From Sphingosinicella sp. CPCC 101087 (GTDB taxonomy: Bacteria > Pseudomonadota > Alphaproteobacteria > Sphingomonadales > Sphingomonadaceae): 64,000 nucleotides of DNA. Under the pieces are notes generated by a model. That model saw only the letters and a list, made by a program, of their open reading frames with translations. It ran no database searches and was not told the origin of the DNA. The DNA is taken from NCBI RefSeq assembly GCF_004151485.1, contig NZ_SBFF01000011.1, positions 70,036 to 134,035 of the forward strand, read 5' to 3'. This document shows, piece by piece, positions 8,889-16,858 of the stretch; position 1 is the first letter of the stretch; every line of letters starts with the position of its first letter. The position numbers and the translations under genes were made by a program.

Positions 8889-9548
8889 ATGAGCTCGACC
8901 AATCGCCGCACCACTGGCCTGCGCCTATTTCTGGATCTCGATCAGCAGCGCGACTGGATAGAAAGTAATACGACCCTGCACGACGCCGACGAGCGCTCGG
9001 AGTCGCTGGAGCATCGGTTCAAATATCTCGCGCGCTTTCAGAAGCTCCTTCTCCGCCCGCAGGCACAAGAGGTTCTGGAGATCCTCAGCCTCTACGGCCA
9101 ATCCTGTATTCCGATCCCGCGCAGGACCGAGCGCGATTATTGGTCGGTTTCCTGTCTGCCGTCGACTTCCGACAAGCCGCTGGTGCGGGTCAATGCGAGC
9201 TGGATGGAGCTTTTCACACTCTACGCGAACGGAGAAGGCATTCGCTCCAGATTCATCCTGCATCTTTCGGATTTCACCGCGGACCATTCGTCCGCGCGGG
9301 ATCGCCTGGACGAATCGCTTCTCGAGCAATGCGTCACGACCCCAGAAGACGTCGGCTATTTCTTTCCGCGTGGGGACGACATTTTCGGGGTCAATGTGCG
9401 GGGCTGCGCTTCGATCCGCAAATTCCTCGCGACCCCCCACGCCTTGCGCGCCATTCGGACCTTCAATCTGACGCACATGAACCGAGGCCGGAACGCCTAC
9501 CAGACCAGCCACTGCTACAGCCTGGCGGATTACATGCTGGCGGGTTGA
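8889..9548 (+). CDS. Hypothetical protein, unrecognised family
   Basis: This 219-residue soluble protein has no signal peptide or TM segment. The first ~70 residues are charged and probably helical (ADERSESLEHRFKYLARFQK); the rest is mixed, with aromatic-rich patches (DVGYFFPRGDDIFGVNVRG) and the ending HCYSLADYMLAG. I do not recognise the family. It is expressed as protein by its codon-phase regularity, and an internal segment was duplicated upstream at 6751-6813. The ParD-like/map pair follows 231 nt downstream on the same strand. The ribosome-binding site is weak. Confidence 0.55.
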   Translation: MSSTNRRTTGLRLFLDLDQQRDWIESNTTLHDADERSESLEHRFKYLARFQKLLLRPQAQEVLEILSLYGQSCIPIPRRTERDYWSVSCLPSTSDKPLVRVNASWMELFTLYANGEGIRSRFILHLSDFTADHSSARDRLDESLLEQCVTTPEDVGYFFPRGDDIFGVNVRGCASIRKFLATPHALRAIRTFNLTHMNRGRNAYQTSHCYSLADYMLAG

Positions 9549-9740
9549 GCGGCTCCCAGGCACGCGGCACCTTGACGACGCGCCGGGGGCGCCGAAGTCG
9601 CGGCCACGATCTGAAACGGACGCCGGCGACGGACCCGCCCGCCCCGATGACCATCTCCTGGCGGTCGCCGGCCATGAGCCGGGGCACTCCACCCCTTCTG
9701 GGAGGTGCTTCGAAGCTGCCCTTGGCTTTCCCGCATCCGG

Positions 9741-9770
9741 CATATACGTTACGTATACGGCTCGTATATG
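9741..9770 (+). promoter_or_regulatory. Putative operator with three CGTATA-type repeats upstream of parD-like/map
   Basis: CATATACG (9741-9748) and CGTATATG (9763-9770) are perfect inverted repeats, and a third, self-palindromic copy CGTATACG sits between them at 9752-9759. The array ends just before the GGAG ribosome-binding site of the ParD-like gene. A TTGGCT/TATACG pair (9722 and 9743) could be the promoter, so a bound repressor would block it. Autoregulation by the ParD-like protein is inferred from typical antitoxin behaviour. Confidence 0.55.
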
Positions 9771-9779
9771 GAGACCCCG

Positions 9780-9992
9780 ATGGGCATCGTGAACATAGAT
9801 GATGATTTGCACGATCAGGTGCGCAGGGCGAGCAGGGTATCGTGTCGTTCGATCAACGCGCAGGCAGCCTATTGGATCAAGGTCGGCATGCTGTGCGAGA
9901 CCAATCCCACGCTGAGTTTCACCGACATCATCGAGCGCGAGCTCAGGTCCGCGGGTGTTTCAGCTCGCCCCCTGGCCGTGAGCGACGCATGA
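9780..9992 (+). CDS. ParD-like antitoxin-type protein
   Basis: This 70-residue protein begins MGIVNIDDDLHDQVRRASRV and continues with SINAQAAYWIKVGML, matching the ParD_like antitoxin family (ribbon-helix-helix DNA-binding type). The ATG at 9780 was chosen because GGAG lies 6 nt upstream and because the earlier in-frame ATG at 9768 falls inside the inverted repeat. Its stop overlaps the map start (ATGA), so the two are translationally coupled. No ParE-like toxin is present; the partner is a methionine aminopeptidase, an arrangement I believe recurs in other proteobacteria. It probably represses its own operon through the repeats at 9741-9770. Confidence 0.8.
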   Translation: MGIVNIDDDLHDQVRRASRVSCRSINAQAAYWIKVGMLCETNPTLSFTDIIERELRSAGVSARPLAVSDA

Positions 9993-10777
9993 CGAAGCAG
10001 CCAGAAGAGCTGGCGTTGCTGGCCGAATCCGGCCGACTCCTGGCGTCGGTATTCGGACTGCTGGATGGAATCACACTTGCCGGCATGTCGACACTCCAGG
10101 TCGATGAAATGGTCGAGCGATTCATCGTCCACGAACTTCAGGCCCGTCCCGCGAGCAAAGGCCAGTATGGCTATGGGTTCGTGCTGAATTCTTCGGTAAA
10201 CGATGTGGTCTGCCACGGAGTCCCATCGGCATCGAACGTGCTTCGGGACGGCGATATCGTCAATTTCGACATCACGCTCGAGAAGAACGGTTACATCGCG
10301 GATTCCAGCAAAACCTATCTCGTGGGCGAGGTCGATCCAGCCGCCAGGAGACTCGTCCGGACCACCTATGAAGCCATGTGGATGGGTATCCGGGCGGTTC
10401 GCCCGGGCGCGCGTCTGGGAGATATTGGCTGGGCGATCGAACGACATGCCAAGCGAAACGGCTATTCCGTGGTTCGTGAATATTGCGGCCACGGCATCGG
10501 CCGGCAGATGCACGAGGAGCCGCAGATCCTGCACTTCGGAAAGCCGGGTACTGGCCTCGTCCTTCGTGAGGGGATGGTTTTCACGATCGAGCCGATGCTC
10601 AATCGAGGCCGACGCAGCGTAAGAACCGAAGCCGACGGGTGGACCGTCGTGACGAGAGACGGGTCGCTCTCCGCTCAGTTCGAGCACACCGTCGCCGTTA
10701 CAGCTTCCGGCGTGTCGGTGCTGACGCTGCGTCCCGACGAAATCGATATGATCGGCAAGATGAAGGCTGCAGCCTGA
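9989..10777 (+). CDS. map: Type I methionine aminopeptidase
   Basis: This 262-residue cytoplasmic enzyme removes the initiator Met from nascent proteins. All five metal ligands of the pita-bread fold are visible: Asp in NFDITLEKNGYIADSSKTY (two Asp), His in GHGIGRQMHEEP, Glu in FTIEPM and Glu in SAQFEHTVAV; the substrate His is in VCHGVP. The length is standard for the type I class, with no N-terminal extension. The ATG overlaps the stop of the ParD-like gene by 4 nt (ATGA). This is probably not the housekeeping copy but an accessory map co-regulated with the antitoxin-like gene. A fragment of its 3' end lies at 6815-6851. Confidence 0.9.
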   Translation: MTKQPEELALLAESGRLLASVFGLLDGITLAGMSTLQVDEMVERFIVHELQARPASKGQYGYGFVLNSSVNDVVCHGVPSASNVLRDGDIVNFDITLEKNGYIADSSKTYLVGEVDPAARRLVRTTYEAMWMGIRAVRPGARLGDIGWAIERHAKRNGYSVVREYCGHGIGRQMHEEPQILHFGKPGTGLVLREGMVFTIEPMLNRGRRSVRTEADGWTVVTRDGSLSAQFEHTVAVTASGVSVLTLRPDEIDMIGKMKAAA

Positions 10778-11139
10778 CCGCGCCGGATCGCCCATCGGGA
10801 ATGCCGCTACCACCCAATTCGCTCGAGCGGCAGGTGCAAAACGTCGACACGACGCTCCTGAGATAGCGCCCGCCTCCCCTGCTTGGCGCGGCCTCGGACT
10901 CAGAAGGTTCGCGGGAGATCGTTCGGCCTAGCCGGTCGAGGATCAGTACCGGCAGGAATGCCGATGGGGCCGGCAGGACGAGGATCACGCCACCGACCTT
11001 GCCGAACGCCTGAAAGGTGCGCGCGTCATATTCGCCCGAGAGCGTCCGCACGCTTTCGCGGGCAATGGAACGAGAATCGGACCTTCTCATTCAGCTTTGA
11101 CCAGCCGGCTCGAACGAGCCCCTCGACGGGACCGCACCA
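10778..11139. other. Intergenic stretch with an autotransporter relic
   Basis: These 362 bp have no intact gene. A minus-strand autotransporter beta-barrel fragment lies at about 10979-11052. The remainder shows no conserved frame and no clear promoter for the NhaA fusion gene that follows. Confidence 0.5.
10979..11052 (-). pseudogene. Remnant of an autotransporter beta-domain
   Basis: On the minus strand this reads RTLSGEYDARTFQAFGKVG followed by GVIL. It aligns with the barrel of the autotransporter at 20253-26867 (QTLSGDYSARTFQAFGEVAL, then GGVIL), with a short internal deletion. About 40 of 50 bases match in the best part. No flanking barrel or passenger sequence survives, so it is a relic of a related gene. 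Confidence 0.65.
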
Positions 11140-12960
11140 TTGGCACCCAGCAACATCGTCGCGCGCTTCGATCCCGGACGTGATTTCTACATCGGCCCCA
11201 CCAATCCCCGCGTCGTGATGATCGAATATGGGGATTATCTCGACCCGATCACCGGGAGGGCCAGGGACATCCTCCTGCGAACGGCCGAACGGCTGCCGGA
11301 GGCGACGGTATTCGCCTACCGCCAGTTGCCATCCGATCGTCCAGAGGCCCTGCTTGCCGCCCGGGCCGCCGTGGCGGCCGGACGGCAAGGCGCCTTCTGG
11401 AAGATGCACGACGCCCTCTTCCGATCGTGCGAGGAGATCAACGTAACGACGCTTTCGTCGCTGGCGGCCGGGCTAGACCTCGACCTTCCGCGGTTCGAGC
11501 ACGACCTCGGCTCGGCCGAGACGCTCCGCCAGATCGAAGAGGATCGCGTATCCGCCAACGCTGCGGGCGTCACCCAAGCCCCTGCGCTGTTCATCGACGG
11601 GCGGCGCTATCGCGGCGTGTGGGACGAGCTTGCGCTGCTCGAGGCGATCGAACGCCCGCTGGGCCTGCGCCTGAGGCTCGCGGGCCAAGCCTTCTTCGAT
11701 TGGGCGGCGTCGGCGGGGGTGGTGCTGGTCGCCGCCACTTTACTGGCTTTGCTGGTGGCCAACAGCGAGTGGCGCGAAGGATACGAGCGGTTCCGGGAAA
11801 TGCCGCTCGGACTGACGTTCGGCGCTTCCGACTTTTCGCTCCCCCTCCACGCATGGGTCAATGATGGCCTCATGGCCCTGTTCTTCCTGCTGGTCGGCCT
11901 CGAGATCAAGCGCGAGCTCGTGAGCGGGGAGTTGTCCAACCTGGATCGGGCGAAGCTACCCCTTATCGGCGCATTGGGCGGAATGGCCGTACCCGCGCTG
12001 ATCTACGCGACTTTGAATTTCGGGACGCCCGAGATCATCGGGTGGGGGATCCCGATGGCCACCGATATCGCCTTCACCCTCGGCATCATGGCCCTCCTTG
12101 GAAACCGTGTCCCCAATGCCCTCGTCGTCTTTATTTCGGCCCTGGCGATAGCCGACGATCTCGGCGCGGTCCTCGTGATTGCGATCTTCTATTCGAGCGG
12201 GATCGCGCTCGGTCCCTTGCTGGTTGCGGCGGGGCTGTTCGGGGCAATGCTCCTGCTCAACCGCAGCAGCATCTATTCGCGGACGCCGTACCTCCTCCTG
12301 GGTGCCGCGCTCTGGGTCAATATTCATGAATCGGGTCTCCACGCGACGCTTGCCGGCGTGCTGACCGCGATCGCCATCCCGTCACGGCCGGCAGCCAATC
12401 TCGCGGGCGTCGCTGCACAGACGACCGCCATCTTCCGGTCCGAAGTGCGCCGCCGCGAGCAGGACGCGGAAGAGCCGACGGAGATCGGGCCGGGTGCCCT
12501 GAAGGCGCTGCAGCGTGCCGTGGAACGGCTGCGGGAGCCGGGATATCACCTGCAGAACAGGCTGGAGAATTGGACGCGCTTTCTCGTCCTTCCCCTGTTC
12601 GCTTTCGTCAACACCGGCATCAGCATCGAGTCATCCACCTTCGCGCCGCTTTCGGGACCCGGCGCCGGCGTCATCCTCGGGCTCGTGATCGGCAAGCCGC
12701 TGGGCATTGTCGGCCTGTGCTGGCTCGCCGTGCGCCTGCGCGTCGCCGAGCTCTCGGCCGAGATCAGCTGGAGTCAGCTGGTCGGGGCCGGGATTCTCGC
12801 GGGCGTGGGCTTCACCATGTCGATCTTCATTGCAGGTGCAGGCTTCGACGGGCCGGAGCTGCAAGCGATCAAGCTCAGCATCCTGCTGGCGTCCATCGTC
12901 GCGGGGGGAATCGGAAGCCTCGTCCTGGCAAAGGCCGCCTGGCGCGGCCGAGCGGCCTGA
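11140..12960 (+). CDS. nhaA: Na+/H+ antiporter NhaA with N-terminal thioredoxin-fold domain
   Basis: This 606-residue fusion has a DsbA-like thioredoxin-fold domain at residues 1 to ~165 (VVMIEYGDYLDPITGRARDI, later GVTQAPALFIDGRRYRGVWD) and a full NhaA antiporter at ~180-606. The NhaA part keeps the sodium-binding Asp pair (ALAIADDLGAVL), MATDIAFTLG and about 12 TM segments. It exchanges H+ for Na+ across the inner membrane for pH and salt control. The thioredoxin domain lacks a CxxC pair at the usual place (YLDPIT), so it is unlikely to be an oxidoreductase and may sense or bind. The start is TTG with a weak ribosome-binding site. Such fusions are known in other bacteria. Confidence 0.88.
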   Translation: MAPSNIVARFDPGRDFYIGPTNPRVVMIEYGDYLDPITGRARDILLRTAERLPEATVFAYRQLPSDRPEALLAARAAVAAGRQGAFWKMHDALFRSCEEINVTTLSSLAAGLDLDLPRFEHDLGSAETLRQIEEDRVSANAAGVTQAPALFIDGRRYRGVWDELALLEAIERPLGLRLRLAGQAFFDWAASAGVVLVAATLLALLVANSEWREGYERFREMPLGLTFGASDFSLPLHAWVNDGLMALFFLLVGLEIKRELVSGELSNLDRAKLPLIGALGGMAVPALIYATLNFGTPEIIGWGIPMATDIAFTLGIMALLGNRVPNALVVFISALAIADDLGAVLVIAIFYSSGIALGPLLVAAGLFGAMLLLNRSSIYSRTPYLLLGAALWVNIHESGLHATLAGVLTAIAIPSRPAANLAGVAAQTTAIFRSEVRRREQDAEEPTEIGPGALKALQRAVERLREPGYHLQNRLENWTRFLVLPLFAFVNTGISIESSTFAPLSGPGAGVILGLVIGKPLGIVGLCWLAVRLRVAELSAEISWSQLVGAGILAGVGFTMSIFIAGAGFDGPELQAIKLSILLASIVAGGIGSLVLAKAAWRGRAA

Positions 12961-13001
12961 ACCCAGTCCGGAACCAGGCTTTCGGCAACGCCCGCCGCGC
13001 C

Positions 13002-14345
13002 TCAGGTGAAATAGGTCCACACCTGTTGAGCGCAAAGGACGACGAACAGGATGGCGGACGCGGCGAGGATCGTGTTCGAGATCCAGCCATTGCGGTGCTC
13101 GGCCGCGATGCGCCTCGAGTTCAGCAGCAGGAGGAGGGTCAGCGCCAGGAACGGCATGAAGAAGGCGCCGACCACGCCGTAGATGATGACGAGGAGGAAC
13201 GGGCGCTCGAAGAAGAGCAGCAACATCGGCGGGAAGGTGAGCCAGGCGAGATAGGCGCGAAACGGCCACTGGCGCTCGGGATTGTCGCCACGCTCCGGTC
13301 GGCCACGGACATGTCCGACGAAATCCGAGAAGAGCAGGCTGACGCCGTGCCACACGCCGAACAATGACGAGAGCGCGGTCGCCGCAAATCCGACCAGGAA
13401 GGTTACCGCGATCGGCCGGCCGAACCGGTCTTCGAGCACCCCGCTCAGATTCAGCAGTCCCCGGTCGTCCGACGCGAGCGCGATCTGGGCGCTGTGCAGA
13501 AGCTCGGCCCCGACGATCAGCATCGCCACGACGAAGATGCCGGTGACGGCATAAGCCGTATAATTGTCGAGGCGCATCATCGGGATCCAGGCCGGGCCGC
13601 GCCAACCCTTGGTGTTGACCCAATAGCCATAGGCCGCCGTCGTGATCGTGCCGCCGACACCGCCTATCAGGCCGAGGGTGAAGAAGGCGGAGCCTTCGGG
13701 AAGCGACGGCACAAGGCCGCCGAGGACGTCGCCGAGACGCGGCGCGACCAGGATCGCGAGGCCCGTCATCACCACGAACATGACGGCGACCAGCACCTTC
13801 ATCACGCGCTCGAACGTCTCGTACCGGTTCAGCGCAACGAACAGAAAGCTGGTGACCCCCGCAATGACGGCCCAGGCGGGAAGCGGCAGGACAGGGAACA
13901 GGGCCGCGAGCGGAAGCGCCGTCGCGCTCATCGCCGTGGCCCCGTAGATGAAGCCCCAGATGACGATGTAGATACCGAAATACCAGCTCGTCCACGTGCC
14001 CAGCGAGCGCCAGCCGTCGAAGATGGTGGAGCCGGTGGAGAGATGGTAGCGCGCGGCGCCCTCCGAGAGAGCGATTTTCACGAAACATCCGAGGACGGCG
14101 GCCCAGAGCAAAGCGAAGCCGAACCTCGATCCCGCCACGAGCGTGGCGACCAGATCCCCGGCGCCCACGCCGGTCGCCGCCGCGACGATCCCCGGCCCGA
14201 TCAGCTTCCACCGGCCGGAGATGGGCGGCGCCGTCTCGATCTCGATTCGTCCATCCCCAGGTTCGGCGCTCGGGGGCAAAGCTGATTCCATCATCGTGAA
14301 GTGATTGGCGGCGTCTGCGTTATCCGAAACGGCGGTTTCAGGCAC
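13002..14345 (-). CDS. Nramp-family divalent metal transporter, non-canonical
   Basis: This 447-residue protein has about 11 TM segments and the Nramp/MntH fold signature (GPGIVAAATGVGAGDLVATL at TM1; VGGTITTAAYGYWVNTKGWRG at TM6). In canonical MntH, TM1 has DPGN and TM6 has MPH for Mn/Fe binding; here TM1 reads TGVGAGD and no MPH is present. That pattern resembles Nramp-related transporters with altered selectivity, some of which carry Mg2+. The start is uncertain: a GTG opens the frame at 14345, and ATGs at 14294 and 14291 are alternatives without clear ribosome-binding sites. It is convergent with the NhaA fusion, 41 nt apart. Confidence 0.75.
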   Translation of the reverse strand: MPETAVSDNADAANHFTMMESALPPSAEPGDGRIEIETAPPISGRWKLIGPGIVAAATGVGAGDLVATLVAGSRFGFALLWAAVLGCFVKIALSEGAARYHLSTGSTIFDGWRSLGTWTSWYFGIYIVIWGFIYGATAMSATALPLAALFPVLPLPAWAVIAGVTSFLFVALNRYETFERVMKVLVAVMFVVMTGLAILVAPRLGDVLGGLVPSLPEGSAFFTLGLIGGVGGTITTAAYGYWVNTKGWRGPAWIPMMRLDNYTAYAVTGIFVVAMLIVGAELLHSAQIALASDDRGLLNLSGVLEDRFGRPIAVTFLVGFAATALSSLFGVWHGVSLLFSDFVGHVRGRPERGDNPERQWPFRAYLAWLTFPPMLLLFFERPFLLVIIYGVVGAFFMPFLALTLLLLLNSRRIAAEHRNGWISNTILAASAILFVVLCAQQVWTYFT

Positions 14346-14675
14346 TCAAATGTGGAAGTCCCCTGTTCGAACGCACGCTGCAGCGCGCGACCCGCGATGC
14401 CCGCCCGCAACGCTTGGTCACGCAGCCGCGGATACCGGACGCGCCTCTGCACCGGCGGATCGAAGTCGAGGTCGTCCTGCGGGGCGGTGAACGACCCTGA
14501 CGGAGCATTTGGTCGCCGCTCATTCGATCGCCTCCAGGCAGTCCGAAAAGGTCGGCCAAATTTCATTGGACGACAAATCGAGGCGTGGGAAAAGCGACCG
14601 CGGCAATCCGCAATGGATTGACGGTCACAGGAGGCTGAGCTGTTCGGACTTACGATTTTGCCGAAGGGGTTCCCG
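14346..14675. other. Divergent intergenic region without recognisable gene
   Basis: These 330 bp separate the minus-strand Nramp gene from the plus-strand TIKI/ChaN-like gene and must hold both promoters. I see no riboswitch, no strong palindrome and no convincing -35/-10 pair. The short frames here lack ribosome-binding sites. Confidence 0.4.
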
Positions 14676-15890
14676 ATGCGCTTGCTTATTTTCGTCGCGC
14701 TTCTGCTTTGCGTGCTTTGCGGGCCACTGAGGGCCGAGCAGCAGGTCGCACCCGCCGACGTCACCGAGATCGTCGTCCTTGGCGTCGACCATTCCGCGCA
14801 GCTCATCAATCGGCGTCAGCAGCCGGCAGCGATGCGGGCCTTCTTCGAAGCGGTGGCGCCAAGCGCGATCTGCATCGAGCGTTCGCCCGAACGCGTAGCT
14901 CGCAACGATCATTACGAGTTTACCTACGAGATCCAGGACATCATCATCCCATGGGCGCGCGACAAAGGCTTGCCGCTGTGTCCGTTCGACTGGGTGCCCG
15001 CATCGGAAGACAGCGCGTTGGCGCTCGGCATTGCGGACCTGGAAGCGCCGCCCTTCGTCCGCCGCGACGCCGGGTTCCAGGGCTTTCTCTCCTTTCCCGA
15101 TCCGCGCTCCCGCACGCTCGGTCTGTTCTTTGCGGACAGTGCGGAGGAGCGGGCGCGGCATCGCGAATTCTATGCCGACTATCCGCAAACTCCGGCGCGC
15201 GACTTCCCGCGGCGGCTCTTCCTCTACCGTACCTTCATGCAGGCTCGGCGGATCGCCTCCGCCGCGCGCAACTATCCGGGACGGCGCGTGTTGGTCGTCG
15301 TCGGCGTCATGCACAAGGATGACATCGAATCCATTCTCGCCTCCTATTCCTACATCCGCGTCGTCCAGCCCTCTGCCATCGCATCCGAGCCGGACGAGGC
15401 CGCTATCGCCCGGCACACGCGCCCCGAAGACCTGGCTGCGATCGCCGTCTTCAACCTTCTCGGCACGCAGTGGCGCGACCAGAATCTCGATCGCGCATGG
15501 CTCGGCGAGGTCGTGGCGGAGCTCCAGCGGCAAAAGCCGGGTCCGGAGAGCGAACTCCTGGCGGCGCGGCTTGCCGAGCTGGAAGGGACGCCCGCCCGCG
15601 CATCATTGGCGGAATATTCGCGCATCGCCGGGACGGCCGGTGACGCACCCTTCAGCTGGACCGGCGTGCGGGACAGATCTCGACTCGATTCCTTTTTCGA
15701 CCCGTTCGGCAATCTCACCGTCGCGCAGCGTGCGTCGGTCGAGGCGGCGCGGGTCCATCATGCGCTGGACGAGCAGGAGGCGGCCGAGACGTTGCGGCTG
15801 GGCCTCAGACAGGCGCTCGACAGCGATCTCAAGCGCCTTCAACTCGACGCATACTGGGCGCGTTACGTCATTCCCGTCGATCGGCGATGA
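14676..15890 (+). CDS. Exported protein, possible TIKI/TraB/ChaN-fold family
   Basis: This 404-residue protein starts at an ATG with AAGGGG upstream (the longer frame uses TTG at 14658). A signal peptide covers residues 1-20 (MRLLIFVALLLCVLCGPLRA). The mature part begins with a strand VTEIVVLGVDHSAQL, then SAICIERSPERV, and later VVVGVMHKDDI. The early-strand His, the ERxxER-like element and a late GxMH recall the EreA-ChaN-TIKI fold, whose members are metallopeptidases or haem-binding proteins. This is a weak fold-level guess. Later residues are helical and charged. No neighbour explains it: it is followed after 114 nt by a MerR/TipAS regulator. Confidence 0.55.
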   Translation: MRLLIFVALLLCVLCGPLRAEQQVAPADVTEIVVLGVDHSAQLINRRQQPAAMRAFFEAVAPSAICIERSPERVARNDHYEFTYEIQDIIIPWARDKGLPLCPFDWVPASEDSALALGIADLEAPPFVRRDAGFQGFLSFPDPRSRTLGLFFADSAEERARHREFYADYPQTPARDFPRRLFLYRTFMQARRIASAARNYPGRRVLVVVGVMHKDDIESILASYSYIRVVQPSAIASEPDEAAIARHTRPEDLAAIAVFNLLGTQWRDQNLDRAWLGEVVAELQRQKPGPESELLAARLAELEGTPARASLAEYSRIAGTAGDAPFSWTGVRDRSRLDSFFDPFGNLTVAQRASVEAARVHHALDEQEAAETLRLGLRQALDSDLKRLQLDAYWARYVIPVDRR

Positions 15891-16004
15891 TGTCTCGCGA
15901 ACAGATCCCCGCGCCTCGCAGACGAGGCTGGGCGCCCGCTCATTTGCGCCTTCGCCGGAAATGCCCTTGACCCTCACGCTACGTAAGGCCTCATTCGAGC
16001 GCCC

Positions 16005-16811
16005 ATGCAGAAACGCCGCACGAGAATAGGATATACGGTCGGCGAGGTGGCCAAGGTTTCCGGTGTGTCTATCCGGACCCTGCATCATTACGATGAGCTT
16101 GGCCTCCTCAAGCCGGCATTGGTCGGGGAGAACGGCTACCGCTTCTACGGTCGTCAGGAGCTGCAGCGTTTGCAGCAGATCATGTTCCACCGGGAACTGG
16201 GCCTGTCTCTGGCCGAGATACGGAGAATCCTCGAAGAGCCGGAATATGACCGGTTGGCGGCGCTGCGGAACCTTCGCGAGCGCATGATCGAGGAAAGGCG
16301 GCGCTCGAAGCGGCTCCTCCAAACCCTCGAAAATACGATCGCCGAACTCGAAGGAAGCAAAGTCATGGACGCGAAGAAGCTATTCGACGGTTTCGATCCG
16401 GCTCGCCAGGCGGAGTATGAAGAATGGATCATAGATCGTTTCGGGGAATGTGCCCGAGGTGCCGTCGAAGCCAATCGCCGCCGGTGGTCGGAGATGAACG
16501 CAGACGAACGACAGACCTTCATGGCTGAGATGAACGAGATCGTGGAAGGGTTGGCGAAAGGCTATGCCTCGGGCGTCGCCCCTGACGATCCGTTGCTGGA
16601 TCCCTTACTGTCGAGGCATTATGCCTTGGTCGCGCTGTCGTGGGCGAGACAGCCCACGGCCGAAGCCTATGCGAGGCTCGGCCAACTCTTCGCTTCGAAT
16701 CCCGAATATCTTGGCCAACATGCCGTCCAGAATCCCGGCTTACCCGAATGGGTCGCGGCCGCCATGGCGGCCTATGGGCCAAGAGGATGCGACCCGACGG
16801 CCCCGGCTTGA
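16005..16811 (+). CDS. MerR-family regulator with TipAS ligand-binding domain
   Basis: This 268-residue protein has a MerR winged helix at residues ~9-80 (YTVGEVAKVSGVSIRTLHHY, then GLLKPALVGENGYRFY), a dimerisation helix rich in Arg/Glu, and a C-terminal TipAS domain from ~130 (FDGFDPARQAEYEEWI, then RWSEMN). TipAS domains bind thiopeptide or other drugs and activate promoters with 19-bp spacers. The stop overlaps an ATG of the next gene (TGATG), so it begins an operon with an XRE regulator and a hydrolase. It probably controls this operon. No MerR-type dyad was confirmed upstream. Confidence 0.88.
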   Translation: MQKRRTRIGYTVGEVAKVSGVSIRTLHHYDELGLLKPALVGENGYRFYGRQELQRLQQIMFHRELGLSLAEIRRILEEPEYDRLAALRNLRERMIEERRRSKRLLQTLENTIAELEGSKVMDAKKLFDGFDPARQAEYEEWIIDRFGECARGAVEANRRRWSEMNADERQTFMAEMNEIVEGLAKGYASGVAPDDPLLDPLLSRHYALVALSWARQPTAEAYARLGQLFASNPEYLGQHAVQNPGLPEWVAAAMAAYGPRGCDPTAPA

Positions 16812-16858
16812 TGGGTGGAGGCACGGAATCCCCGCGATCCGGCGAGTTGGAGCAGGCC

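Noticed and set aside
9780-10777. Classical ParDE toxin-antitoxin system
   Set aside because: No ParE-like or other toxin is present; the partner is a complete methionine aminopeptidase.
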